This document shows positions 10,765 through 18,075 of a stretch of DNA of 64,000 bases, piece by piece. Numbering within the stretch: position 1 is the first letter of the stretch; the number at the start of each line of letters is the position of its first letter. Origin of the DNA: Chelativorans sp. YIM 93263 (lineage in GTDB: Bacteria; Pseudomonadota; Alphaproteobacteria; Rhizobiales; Rhizobiaceae); contig NZ_JAKCWP010000005.1 of assembly GCF_028767125.1 (NCBI RefSeq), positions 291,352 through 355,351 of the forward strand, read 5' to 3'. The notes beneath the pieces were generated by a model that was not told the origin of the DNA, searched no databases, and was given only the letters and a program-made list of their open reading frames with translations. The position numbers were made by a program, and so were the translations under genes.

Positions 10765-11238
10765 CTACGCGGCTTTTTTGGACTCGATCTGCTTCGTGTT
10801 GTCCGTGGTTGCCCGCGCAATCTGAATGCGCCGCGGCTTCATTTCCTCGGGAACGTTGCGAACCAGATCGATGTGCAGCAAGCCGTCCTTCAACGTCGCG
10901 CCCTTCACCTCGACATGATCCGCGAGTTGGAAGCGGCGCTCGAAGGTGCGTGAGGCGATACCGCGATAAAGAATCTCGGTATTCTCGTCCTGCCTCTCCT
11001 CGGCTTTTTCGCCCTTGATCGTCAGCACGTTACGATGCGCCTCCAACGAGATATCATCCTCGGAGAAGCCGGCAACCGCCATTGAAATGCGGTAATTATC
11101 CGCGTCCGTGCGCTCGATATTGTAGGGCGGATAGGTCTGGCCGCCGTTGTCGAGCTGGCCCATCGAGTCAAGCATAGTAAGAAGCCGATCGAACCCGACG
11201 GTCGAACGGTAGAGGGGAGAAAAATCGACATGACGCAT
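10765..11238 (-). CDS. small heat shock protein, Hsp20/IbpA family
   Basis: 157 aa. An ATP-independent cytoplasmic chaperone that holds unfolding proteins. The alpha-crystallin domain spans about residues 35-130 (Y-R-I-S-M-A-V-A-G-F, L-T-I-K-G, F-E-R-R-F, L-K-D-G-L-L-H-I-D-L). A C-terminal I-x-I-type tail follows (R-R-I-Q-I). The N-terminus M-R-H-V-D-F-S-P-L-Y-R-S-T-V-G-F-D is typical of rhizobial class A sHsps. The frame stays open upstream, but GGAGGA lies directly before the ATG at 11238. A sigma-32 promoter and a ROSE-like leader precede it, so heat control at both transcription and translation is expected. Confidence 0.92.
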   Translation of the reverse strand: MRHVDFSPLYRSTVGFDRLLTMLDSMGQLDNGGQTYPPYNIERTDADNYRISMAVAGFSEDDISLEAHRNVLTIKGEKAEERQDENTEILYRGIASRTFERRFQLADHVEVKGATLKDGLLHIDLVRNVPEEMKPRRIQIARATTDNTKQIESKKAA

Positions 11239-11334
11239 GGTCTGTCCTCCTTCTGAGCAACAAAGTTTGCGTTTGGCCTTCCGGAAACCCGCAGGGGCGT
11301 TCCCAATTGACCAGCGGCCCCATTTGGCGACCGC
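11239..11334 (-). promoter_or_regulatory. ROSE-like RNA thermometer in hsp20 5' UTR
   Basis: The leader from the predicted start point is about 95 nt, the usual ROSE size. Just before the start codon it reads TTGCT-CAGA-AGGAGGA. The ROSE hallmark U-U/C-G-C-U can pair with the AGGA of the Shine-Dalgarno sequence across a four-base loop, with the G left unpaired as in known ROSE hairpins. Further upstream, GGAACGCCC and GGGTTTCC form an imperfect second hairpin. It would melt on heating and free the ribosome-binding site. Assignment is by motif and context only. Confidence 0.6.
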
Positions 11335-11340
11335 ACCGAA

Positions 11341-11370
11341 TATATGGGCTGACCCCAAACCTCGTTCAAG
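11341..11370 (-). promoter_or_regulatory. sigma-32 (RpoH) heat-shock promoter of hsp20
   Basis: On the minus strand, CTTGAA (11370-11365) is followed after 16 bases by CCCATATA (11348-11341). This closely matches the RpoH consensus CTTGAA-N-CCCCATNT and its rhizobial form CYTATNT. Transcription would begin near 11334. Confidence 0.75.
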
Positions 11371-11460
11371 ATCGGCGGATGAGGAACATGAATGCCACCT
11401 GAATGCTTCCTTCGCCTGGCGTTCAGGATGCATCGTTTAAGGTCTCTACGTAGTGGTTCC

Positions 11461-11531
11461 GGAGCGCTTGCAACCGTCCCTTCCATGCGCTCCGGCAGTA
11501 CCGGGGGTTGGCGCATTTGCGCTACCCCCGG
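11461..11531. other. two strong hairpins upstream of the alpha/beta hydrolase
   Basis: GGAGCGC (11461-11467) pairs with GCGCTCC (11487-11493). CCGGGGGT (11501-11508) pairs with ACCCCCGG (11524-11531), with an inner GCGC/GCGC stem. Neither is followed by a T-run. They lie 100-170 bases before the hydrolase start in otherwise gene-free DNA between 11239 and 11628. They may be a structured leader; no known family is recognised. Confidence 0.4.
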
Positions 11532-11628
11532 CGTCTACCATGACCTTATCTCCGCGAAACATTTTGCTTTTCCCCCCGGTGCGCTTTATCACGGTCGCGG
11601 ATTGTTCCGTCACCCGCGAGCGCATCCC

Positions 11629-12603
11629 ATGACCGAGCTTTTGCGCCAGATTCCGGAAAATCCCGTGCCGAACGGGGCGACGGCCGGCACGATGATCACG
11701 GCCGACAGCCGGCGGATTCGCTATGCCTGCTTTTCCTCAGGGGGCGATAAAGGCACGGTCGTGCTCCTCCAGGGACGAAACGAATGCATCGAAAAGTATT
11801 TCGAGACCGTGCGCGATCTCGCCGCGCGTGGTTTTTCCACCGCCACATTCGATTGGCGCGGGCAAGGCGGTTCGGAGCGCCTTCTGCGTGATCCCAGGCG
11901 CGGATATATCAAGTCATTCGACCAGTACGTTATCGATCTTGACCAATTTTTCCGCGAGGTCGTCCTGCCCGATTGTCGCCCGCCCTATTCGGTACTTGCC
12001 CATTCCACCGGAGCCCTGGTTGCCCTTCTTGCCATTCCCGATCTCGTGAACCGCGTGCGCCGGATGACTCTGTCCGCCCCCCTGCTCGACCTGCCCACTC
12101 GTGTACCGACATCGCTGATCAGGAAGCTGGCGAATCTGTTTTACCTGACGGGCCTTGGCAGCAGATACATTATCGGCGCCGGCCGGCGCGGCAAGCCGCT
12201 GCCCTTTCTGGGCAATTATGTCACAAGCGACGCTGATCGCTATGCGCGCAATCAGGCGCTCGTCCGTGCCTTTCCCGACCTCTTCATCGGCGCTCCGACT
12301 GCAGCATGGCTGCGCGCAGCGTTCAAGGCCATCGACCGCGTTCGCGACCCGGCATTCATGGAATCCGTCCGCCTCCCCATCCTTTTTCTGTCGGCCGGTG
12401 CTGATCGTGTGGTTTCCACACCTGCCATCGAACGCTATGCGACAGGCCTGCGTTCAGGCCATGTCCTGACCATCAATGGGGCGCGCCACGAACTCCTGCA
12501 AGAGGACGATTTTTACCGCGAGCAGGCACTCGCCGCGTTCGAGGCGTTCACAATTCCGCAGCCGGGCAACAGAACCGAAGCCGAACCGACACGGGCGGGG
12601 TAG
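11629..12603 (+). CDS. alpha/beta hydrolase, lysophospholipase/monoacylglycerol lipase type
   Basis: 324 aa. It resembles PldB-type serine hydrolases (Hydrolase_4 family). The nucleophile elbow is A-H-S-T-G-A (S126), the acid is probably D259 in S-A-G-A-D-R, and the histidine is H287 in G-A-R-H-E-L. The oxyanion region is L-L-Q-G-R-N-E, and F-D-W-R-G-Q-G-G-S is the family signature. No signal peptide is visible, so it is probably cytoplasmic or peripheral to the membrane. The open frame extends upstream, but conservation begins at M-T-E-L-L. The exact substrate is unknown. Confidence 0.85.
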   Translation: MTELLRQIPENPVPNGATAGTMITADSRRIRYACFSSGGDKGTVVLLQGRNECIEKYFETVRDLAARGFSTATFDWRGQGGSERLLRDPRRGYIKSFDQYVIDLDQFFREVVLPDCRPPYSVLAHSTGALVALLAIPDLVNRVRRMTLSAPLLDLPTRVPTSLIRKLANLFYLTGLGSRYIIGAGRRGKPLPFLGNYVTSDADRYARNQALVRAFPDLFIGAPTAAWLRAAFKAIDRVRDPAFMESVRLPILFLSAGADRVVSTPAIERYATGLRSGHVLTINGARHELLQEDDFYREQALAAFEAFTIPQPGNRTEAEPTRAG

Positions 12604-12834
12604 AGCGGCTAAGTCGGCGTTGCTGGAGCTACTCCTCACGAAACCCGCGGATCCTTGGGCCGAAACTTAATCAAAGGAACTTTGTCCGGCCCGATCGATT
12701 GTCCGAACATGGTTCGCAGAATCTCTAAATTCTTCCGCAGCCTCTTCATGGAAGTGCTCCCCGGATGGTTCGTGCGCTCGAAGAAGGGCATGTTCGCCGT
12801 GCCGACGGCTCACAGAAAAGGGCATCACCCGGGC

Positions 12835-12859
12835 GGAACCAACGGGTCGACCTCCCGTT
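12835..12859 (+). promoter_or_regulatory. EcfG-type general stress promoter for the 52-aa membrane protein
   Basis: GGAAC (12835-12839), 16 bases, then CGTT (12856-12859): an exact match to the alphaproteobacterial EcfG/RpoE2 consensus. The expected start point is about 35 bases upstream of the ATG at 12903. The reverse strand also reads GGAAC-N16-GGTT here, but no gene is suitably placed for it. Nothing else is supported between 12604 and 12902. Confidence 0.7.
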
Positions 12860-12902
12860 CCGATAGTGAGAAGCGTTTCCACGGCCCTAACGGAGCACCT
12901 TG

Positions 12903-13061
12903 ATGATCGAATATCTCTGGTTCTTTGCCGTGGCGATTGCACCGTTCCTGGTTTTCGCTGTGGTCATCTACGCACTTCTGCGCCGTCGTCGGCTGAGCGC
13001 GGGCGAGCAGGCAGAACGGGACGAAAAGACCCGGGAGCTCTTCGAAGACCGCCACCGCTGA
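12903..13061 (+). CDS. small single-pass membrane protein, 52 aa
   Basis: A short ORF with one transmembrane helix near the N-terminus (about residues 5-26, W-F-F-A-V-A-I-A-P-F-L-V-F). A basic stop-transfer R-R-R-R and a charged cytoplasmic tail ending E-D-R-H-R follow. GGAG lies 7 bases before the ATG. An exact EcfG-type promoter 45-70 bases upstream makes it a likely general stress gene. Its function is unknown. Its 3' end overlaps the end of a proline-rich ORF on the other strand. Confidence 0.7.
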   Translation: MIEYLWFFAVAIAPFLVFAVVIYALLRRRRLSAGEQAERDEKTRELFEDRHR

Positions 13062-13236
13062 TAACACAGTATGCTCGCCGCGGTGGTTCTTCATTCTCGT
13101 CCGGATTTGGAAGCGGCGTTTCATCAGGCAGTTGGTCAGGATCCGGTTCACGCACCGGCTCCGGTTCCGGAAATGGATCCGGCGGTGGGGGCGGTGTCGG
13201 ATCGGGGAGTGGCGTGGGGCGTGGACCTGCGAGCAT
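12964..13236 (-). CDS. proline-rich small protein, 90 aa
   Basis: The first 55 residues are dominated by Pro with Asp/Glu in P-x-P-D-P-type repeats. The remainder is Arg-rich and non-repetitive. A strong AAGGAGGA site directly precedes the GTG/ATG at 13239/13236. The gene follows the 100-aa gene by about 25 bases, so it can be third in the DUF427 operon. Against it, the last 98 bases overlap the convergent 52-aa membrane gene. Low-complexity Pro/Asp proteins of this kind are common in rhizobia, with no known function. Confidence 0.42.
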   Translation of the reverse strand: MLAGPRPTPLPDPTPPPPPDPFPEPEPVREPDPDQLPDETPLPNPDENEEPPRRAYCVISGGGLRRAPGSFRPVLPARPRSADDGAEVRR

Positions 13237-13261
13237 CACCTCCTCCTTCGTTTCCCTGCTT

Positions 13262-13564
13262 TCAGAAGATCACGAACAGGCCGACAGCCAAGACGACCAG
13301 CGCGGCGCCTACGATCATCAACCCATAGGCCCAGAACGCGCCGGAATCCCGCCGTGACGGCGCGTGTCCCAGGCTTCTGTTCTGCGCTTCCAGGTGCCGT
13401 TCACGAGGACTTGGTGGATTCCCCGCGGCTTCATCATCCGAGCCAAGGGGCGCGGCTGCCGGATCGGAGTAGCGTACCTTGTCGTGCGTCTTTCCGCTGT
13501 CGATATCAGCACGAAGCCGATCCGTCGTGGGCGGGTCCGTTTTCGGCGCGGGTTTTTTGGACAA
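13262..13564 (-). CDS. small C-terminally anchored membrane protein, 100 aa
   Basis: Residues 1-75 are polar and probably disordered, rich in Pro, Asp, Arg and Ala. The C-terminus is one hydrophobic helix (F-W-A-Y-G-L-M-I-V-G-A-A-L-V-V-L-A-V-G-L). It begins 14 bases after the DUF427 stop and so belongs to that operon, which carries an EcfG-type promoter. I recognise no family. The orientation suggests a short tail-anchored inner-membrane protein acting in stress. Confidence 0.7.
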   Translation of the reverse strand: MSKKPAPKTDPPTTDRLRADIDSGKTHDKVRYSDPAAAPLGSDDEAAGNPPSPRERHLEAQNRSLGHAPSRRDSGAFWAYGLMIVGAALVVLAVGLFVIF

Positions 13565-13578
13565 CGGCTATCTCCGGC

Positions 13579-13962
13579 TTACGGCGTGTGCGGCCGGTGA
13601 ACCAGGTCACTCTCCGGAACCGCTTCTATCTGCACCTTCGACGGATCGAATGCACCATGCTGCCGGATCGTGCTGAGTTGGGGCGGCGGCTGGTCATAGA
13701 TCCACATGATGTCGTCTTCGGCCTCTCCCACCGCTACCACGCTCCAGTACCGCGCATCTCCCTTCAACGGGCAGTGATAGGTCGTCGATGACGGCGCCAG
13801 ATATTCGAAATAGATGTCGCGGAAGGGAACGTAGAAGACCGGGTCGTGCCCCTCTTCCCGTAGCAGCAGAGCATCGTCCGTCGAAGCGATCATCGCGTTG
13901 GAAAACCTGACGTTCACGGTGCCGCGAAAGGGTTCGACCACTACTTTTGGCTTATCGGTCAT
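13579..13962 (-). CDS. DUF427 domain protein
   Basis: 127 aa covering one DUF427 domain: T-D-D-A-L-L-L-R-E-E-G, Y-V-P-F-R-D-I, T-Y-H-C-P-L-K-G-D-A-R-Y-W-S-V. The family has a compact beta fold and no settled biochemical role. It is probably cytoplasmic, as no signal peptide is visible. It is the first gene of an operon with the 100-aa membrane protein and perhaps the proline-rich protein. An exact EcfG-type promoter lies 28-52 bases upstream. Confidence 0.88.
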   Translation of the reverse strand: MTDKPKVVVEPFRGTVNVRFSNAMIASTDDALLLREEGHDPVFYVPFRDIYFEYLAPSSTTYHCPLKGDARYWSVVAVGEAEDDIMWIYDQPPPQLSTIRQHGAFDPSKVQIEAVPESDLVHRPHTP

Positions 13963-13989
13963 GGGATTCTCCCATTTCTCTCCAGAATC

Positions 13990-14014
13990 AACGCCAACGG
14001 CTCTTCTAGGTTCC
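13990..14014 (-). promoter_or_regulatory. EcfG-type promoter for DUF427 operon
   Basis: On the minus strand, GGAAC (14014-14010), 16 bases, then CGTT (13993-13990). The predicted start point lies about 20 bases before the DUF427 ATG. It stands back to back with another EcfG-type site for the HPF gene, 15 bases away. Confidence 0.75.
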
Positions 14015-14028
14015 GGACAATGCGTCTC

Positions 14029-14053
14029 GGAACAACTGTTCCCGGCGGGGGTT
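14029..14053 (+). promoter_or_regulatory. EcfG-type promoter for the HPF/cold-shock gene
   Basis: GGAAC (14029-14033), 16 bases, then GGTT (14050-14053). The consensus -35 is perfect and the -10 has G for C. It lies 40-65 bases before the ATG at 14095. Confidence 0.6.
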
Positions 14054-14094
14054 TAGAGGAAACCTCTCAACTCGGATCAGCAGGCGAAAAATCC

Positions 14095-14673
14095 ATGGAA
14101 ATTCCGCTGCAAATCGCATTTCACAAGGCCGAAAAGTCAGACTGGGCGGAGAACGAAATCCGCGCCCGGGTCGAGAAATTGCAATCCTATTACGATCGCA
14201 TCGTGGGTTGTCGCGTGACCGTGGATCAGCGGGCCCGAAACGTTGAAGGTACGTTGCCGCCGGTCGTGCGCATTGAAATCAGCCTGCCGGGAAAGGCGCC
14301 GCTCGTTGTCGCCTATGAGCCAGAGCGGCTTCAGCAGAAATATCAGCGCCCCGAACTCGGCAATGCCATAAACGATGCCTTTTCCATAGCCGAGCGCCGT
14401 CTTGCGCGGCTGAAGGAGGAGCGCGACGGCCGCAACAAGGACGGCCATCACGATGCGCAGAACCAGTTCTTCGGGCAGATATCGCAGCTCTATCCCGATG
14501 AAGATCACGGTTTCATTATGACCATGGACGGCAGCAATCTCTACTTCCACCGCAACGCCATTCTGCAGGGCGACTTCGACAAGCTCCGGGTCGGCGACGA
14601 AGTGCATTACGTGGAGGAGGTCGGTGACACGGGACCGCTGGCAACCAAAGTGCGCACCGCCACGCGAAACTGA
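14095..14673 (+). CDS. HPF/RaiA-type ribosome-associated protein fused to a cold-shock domain
   Basis: 192 aa. Residues 1 to about 105 form an S30AE/HPF domain (I-P-L-Q-I-A-F-H, E-I-R-A-R-V-E-K-L, R-V-T-V-D). Residues about 122-190 form a cold-shock-like OB fold (G-Q-I-S, D-H-G-F-I, L-Y-F-H-R-N-A, V-G-D-E-V). HPF domains bind the 30S decoding region and inactivate ribosomes in stress or stationary phase. Here the dimerising tail of long HPF is replaced by a nucleic-acid-binding domain. The frame continues upstream, but homology begins at the ATG at 14095. An EcfG-type promoter is directly upstream, which suits ribosome hibernation. Confidence 0.85.
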   Translation: MEIPLQIAFHKAEKSDWAENEIRARVEKLQSYYDRIVGCRVTVDQRARNVEGTLPPVVRIEISLPGKAPLVVAYEPERLQQKYQRPELGNAINDAFSIAERRLARLKEERDGRNKDGHHDAQNQFFGQISQLYPDEDHGFIMTMDGSNLYFHRNAILQGDFDKLRVGDEVHYVEEVGDTGPLATKVRTATRN

Positions 14674-14819
14674 GGAAAGGCTCCCCGCCTCCACAGTCGC
14701 CGGATGAGTGCCGTCGATGGGCACGGCCGACGGACTCCCTCGCGTTGCAATCGTTCTCGAAAGACTGCCTTCCTAAGCTGTTTAATAGGGGAGACGAATG
14801 ACTGATCTGGCCGGTTGCG

Positions 14820-15875
14820 ATGCTTGAGTTCGTTAATCTTCCTCTGCCGGCCAATTTGGTGTTGTTCGCGGTTGCTGCTGTTGTGGTGCTGTTCGCCGGT
14901 GATCGGCTTTCGCGCTACGCCGACACGATCAGCGGGATAACAGGTATCGGCCACGCGACGATGGGGCTGATGTTGCTTGCCGGGGTCACATCGCTCCCCG
15001 AGATCGCCGTCACGGTGACGGCGACCCTCGATGGGCACTCCATTCTTGCGCTTAACAATCTTTTTGGAAGCATCGCCATGCAGGTGGCGCTGTTGGCCGC
15101 CGTGGACTTCACGGTCGGTCGTCGGCCTTTAACGGCAGTCGTGCCCGAACCCGCCGTCATGCTGGAAGGTTCACTGAACATTCTGCTGCTCGCCATCGTC
15201 GCATGCGGCATGGTCGTGGGCGACATGCTTTTCCTTGGCGCCGGATTGTGGGCCTGGGCTTGTTTGCTGGGATACGTTGTAAGCGCATGGATACTGTCGA
15301 GCGAGGAAGGGCGCGTTCCCTGGGTCGTCGCACGGCGCGGCGAGCCCGAGCATTCGCTGATCGACGAGGTCGAGTCCTACAGGGATCCACGCGGCCGCGA
15401 AGCCCCATTGCAGCCGGTGATCTATAAAACTGCCCTGGTCGCCGCCGCCATAGTGATAGCCGGTTTCGTGGTAGCGCGTTCCGGGGAAGCGATTGCCGAG
15501 CAGACGGGGCTCGGAGAGAATTTCATCGGCTTCGTCCTGGTTGCCATCTCGACCTCCTTGCCCGAAGCCAGCACGGCCCTTGCGGCCGCGCGACACGGCC
15601 ACTTTATTATGGCGGTTTCGGATATTCTCGGCACGAACCTTCTGAACGTCGGACTGGTTTTTCTGATCGACATCCTGAGCGCCGGACAGCCAGTGCTCAC
15701 GGCGGCGGGTACATTTCCTACCTTCGGCGCACTTTTGGCAATCGTTCTCCTTGCGCTTTTTCTTGCCGGCTTGACCGAGCGGGTGGAAAAGCAGGTCTTC
15801 CGCCTGGGTTACAATTCCATTGCCGTCCTTGCGATCTATTGCGGCGGACTCATGCTGCTCTTCCAGTTGCGTTGA
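14820..15875 (+). CDS. CaCA-family cation antiporter (sodium:calcium exchanger type)
   Basis: 351 aa, about 10 transmembrane helices. The two internal alpha repeats characteristic of Na_Ca_ex exchangers are visible: G-V-T-S-L-P-E-I-A-V-T near residue 55 and S-T-S-L-P-E-A-S-T-A-L with D-I-L-G-T-N-L-L-N near residues 240-270. A hydrophilic loop of about 30 residues lies in the middle. It would exchange Na+ or H+ for Ca2+ or another cation across the inner membrane. The ion is not predictable from sequence. It stands alone with no clear operon partner. Confidence 0.88.
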   Translation: MLEFVNLPLPANLVLFAVAAVVVLFAGDRLSRYADTISGITGIGHATMGLMLLAGVTSLPEIAVTVTATLDGHSILALNNLFGSIAMQVALLAAVDFTVGRRPLTAVVPEPAVMLEGSLNILLLAIVACGMVVGDMLFLGAGLWAWACLLGYVVSAWILSSEEGRVPWVVARRGEPEHSLIDEVESYRDPRGREAPLQPVIYKTALVAAAIVIAGFVVARSGEAIAEQTGLGENFIGFVLVAISTSLPEASTALAAARHGHFIMAVSDILGTNLLNVGLVFLIDILSAGQPVLTAAGTFPTFGALLAIVLLALFLAGLTERVEKQVFRLGYNSIAVLAIYCGGLMLLFQLR

Positions 15876-15937
15876 CTGTAGATCGGAACCGCGATGGCGG
15901 CCGAGGATTGTCCTGAAACCAGAACAGGAATCCGTCG

Positions 15938-16735
15938 ATGACCCAGGACCCTAATGACGAGCGTTTTCCCGAAGCGATGAATGCGCGCGCGGCGCCTATC
16001 CTGGACAGTGCCGAGGCCGAGGCATTTTATGCCGACGCGATCGGTGAGCTGATTCGAGCACACATACCCTTTCTCGTTGCGGGCACATTCGCTGTCAGCG
16101 CTTACACGGGCATTTCACGGGCGACGAAGGATCTGGATATCTTCTGTAAGGCCGGGGACTGGCCACGGGTACTTTCCCATTTCAAGGATCGCGGCGATAC
16201 GGTCTACATCGAAGATGAACGCTGGCTGGGAAAAGTCGCCCACGGACCCGCATTCTTCGATGTGATCTTCGCCTCCTCCAACGGGACGACGCCGGTTTCC
16301 GATGAATGGTTCAAGACCGCGTGCAAGAGCAATGTGCTCGGTCATTCCGTGCAGCTGGTCGGCCCGACGGAACTCGTCTGGTCCAAATGCTTTATTCAGA
16401 ACCGGAACCGCTATGACGGCGCGGATGTTGCCCACCTCATTCTGCGCGCCCATGACGAGATTGATTGGAAGCGGCTCCTGCAGCACATGGAGGTGCATTG
16501 GGAAGTTTTGCTGATCCATCTTCTGAATTTCCGATGGATTTACCCCAGTGAGCGGGATCGTGTGCCGGAATGGCTCATGGACGAATTGCTCGACCGCCTT
16601 TCGCATCAGCGCGAGCTTCCACCACCGCAAGTCCGCATTTGCCGAGGCCGCATGTTTTCAAGCGCCGATTATGAAATCGATGTTCGCGAATGGGGTTACA
16701 CCGATCTTGATGGAGAAAGCGGAGGCAAGCCATGA
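15938..16735 (+). CDS. Pol-beta-type nucleotidyltransferase, DUF6036-like
   Basis: 265 aa. The N-terminal half has the nucleotidyltransferase signature: A-G-T (48-50), then D-L-D-I-F with D65 and D67, and a third carboxylate at D108 (F-F-D-V-I-F). All three metal ligands are therefore present and the protein is probably active. The C-terminal half is helical with no recognised domain. The stop overlaps the start of the phosphoesterase gene by 4 bases (ATGA), implying coupled translation. The substrate is unknown. It could nucleotidylate a small molecule, RNA or protein, with the partner reversing or processing the product. Confidence 0.8.
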   Translation: MTQDPNDERFPEAMNARAAPILDSAEAEAFYADAIGELIRAHIPFLVAGTFAVSAYTGISRATKDLDIFCKAGDWPRVLSHFKDRGDTVYIEDERWLGKVAHGPAFFDVIFASSNGTTPVSDEWFKTACKSNVLGHSVQLVGPTELVWSKCFIQNRNRYDGADVAHLILRAHDEIDWKRLLQHMEVHWEVLLIHLLNFRWIYPSERDRVPEWLMDELLDRLSHQRELPPPQVRICRGRMFSSADYEIDVREWGYTDLDGESGGKP

Positions 16736-17448
16736 CGGAAGCAAAGGTGAAAGTTGCCGCCATTGCGGATCTCCACATCAAGGAGGACGGAAGTGTCTCC
16801 TATCGGTCGCTCTTCAACGAAATTGCACGGGAAGCCGATGTGCTGGTCATCGCAGGTGACCTGACGGATCTCGGCAAACCCCAAGAGGCGGAGCTTCTCG
16901 CAGAGGATCTGCGCGGCTTCGGGGTTCCGGTCGTGGGGGTGCTGGGTAATCATGATTATGAGTGCGATGCGGTCGAAGAGGTGTCGCACATTCTGCACGA
17001 TGCAGGCGTGCACCTGCTCGACGGGCAGACTGTGGAGCTCAACGGCGTGGGTTTTGCCGGAGTGAAGGGTTTTGCCGGCGGTTTCGGCAAGCGTATGCTG
17101 GGCTCTTTCGGCGAGCCGGCGATCAAGACCATGGTGGCCGAAACCGTCTCCGAGGCGATGAAATTGGAAAACGCGCTGCGACAGCTCGAAACCGAACGAT
17201 CCCTCGTCGTCCTTCACTATGCGCCGATCCCGGCGACCGTGGAAGGCGAGCCGCCGGAAGTCTATCCTTTTCTCGGTTCTTCCCGGTTCGGCGAAACCAT
17301 CGACCGGTTCAATGTCAGCGCCGTGGTACACGGCCACGCGCATCACGGGGTCCATGAAGGCAAGACGCCGGGTGGCGTGCGGGTTCTCAATGTCGCCCAG
17401 GATGTCGAAAAGCCATCAGGACAGCCTTACGCGATCATCGAATTGTGA
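16732..17448 (+). CDS. calcineurin-like metallophosphoesterase
   Basis: 238 aa. The complete family metal-binding set is visible: D13-x-H15, G-D43, G-N73-H74-D-Y, H162 (L-H-Y-A-P-I), and H200-G-H202-A-H. No signal peptide, so cytoplasmic. It hydrolyses phosphomonoesters or diesters, and the natural substrate cannot be told from sequence. It is translated as the second gene of a pair with the nucleotidyltransferase, so its substrate may be a nucleotidylated product. Confidence 0.88.
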   Translation: MTEAKVKVAAIADLHIKEDGSVSYRSLFNEIAREADVLVIAGDLTDLGKPQEAELLAEDLRGFGVPVVGVLGNHDYECDAVEEVSHILHDAGVHLLDGQTVELNGVGFAGVKGFAGGFGKRMLGSFGEPAIKTMVAETVSEAMKLENALRQLETERSLVVLHYAPIPATVEGEPPEVYPFLGSSRFGETIDRFNVSAVVHGHAHHGVHEGKTPGGVRVLNVAQDVEKPSGQPYAIIEL

Positions 17449-17538
17449 TGGTGTGCGTCGCAAAGTGGGATAACAGGACAAGCAGTTCTAAAGAGAGCCG
17501 CCGTAGGAGGGTGCCAGAGGTAAGCGTACTGGACGCCT

Positions 17539-17727
17539 TCACGCTCCAAGCAACAGCCAAAGTCCGCCGAAGATGGTAAGAGCAACAACAATCAAAATAG
17601 CGGTCCTACGTGATCTCCGTGCCGCTTCTTCCCGCGAAATAATCTCATAGGCTCCTTTCTGATCAACCCTCATTCCTTTTTCGCCGTCTCTAAGTTCAAA
17701 ATGGCGCTCTGTCTCGTTATGCCACAT
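17539..17727 (-). CDS. small C-terminally anchored membrane protein, 62 aa
   Basis: A polar N-terminal part (M-W-H-N-E-T-E-R-H-F-E-L-R-D-G) is followed by a C-terminal transmembrane helix (T-A-I-L-I-V-V-A-L-T-I-F-G-G-L-W-L-L). AGGA lies 9 bases before the ATG at 17727; the frame is also open to 17763. No family is recognised. It lies convergent to the phosphoesterase gene and alone otherwise. Confidence 0.55.
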   Translation of the reverse strand: MWHNETERHFELRDGEKGMRVDQKGAYEIISREEAARRSRRTAILIVVALTIFGGLWLLLGA

Positions 17728-17763
17728 AAACCAATTTCCTGTCTGTTCAGAGATGAGGCCCAA

Positions 17764-18075
17764 GGTATAAATCTTAGACGATGACTGAAGAATGAAAAGA
17801 CCCTGAGGACCAGTTGCTTGCCGACATATTTCGGTGCCACCGATGCAAGCATGCGATCGACCCAGAAATCCACGCGATGGAGTGGTTCATCTCAAGAGAG
17901 AGCCTAAAGGCTACCTGAACGATCTCGACCTTGATGGCGGGCCGAGACTTTTTCCTGCGGGTTTGAAAGACCTGTTATTGAATACAGCAGATGTGCAGCA
18001 ATCGAGGCCGGGGAAATTCAAGAATGACTTTGCAGCGATTTGTAGGCGCTGCCACAAAGCAGCGTTCGTCGGCCC
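17764..18075. other. stretch without a confident gene; weak 87-aa ORF
   Basis: An open frame runs at 17834-18097 on the plus strand (87 aa). It ends in a Cys pattern C-R-R-C-H, then Y-C-A-E-H, that could bind zinc, but no convincing ribosome-binding site or family is seen. Its 3' end overlaps the spoVR stop by 22 bases. It may be a gene remnant. Confidence 0.25.

Noticed and set aside
12655..12903. 82-aa open frame ending in TGATG at the 52-aa gene.
   Set aside because: No recognisable protein or good ribosome-binding site. The exact EcfG-type promoter of the next gene lies inside it.
15882..15907. GGAAC before the nucleotidyltransferase gene.
   Set aside because: No GTT at the required spacing.
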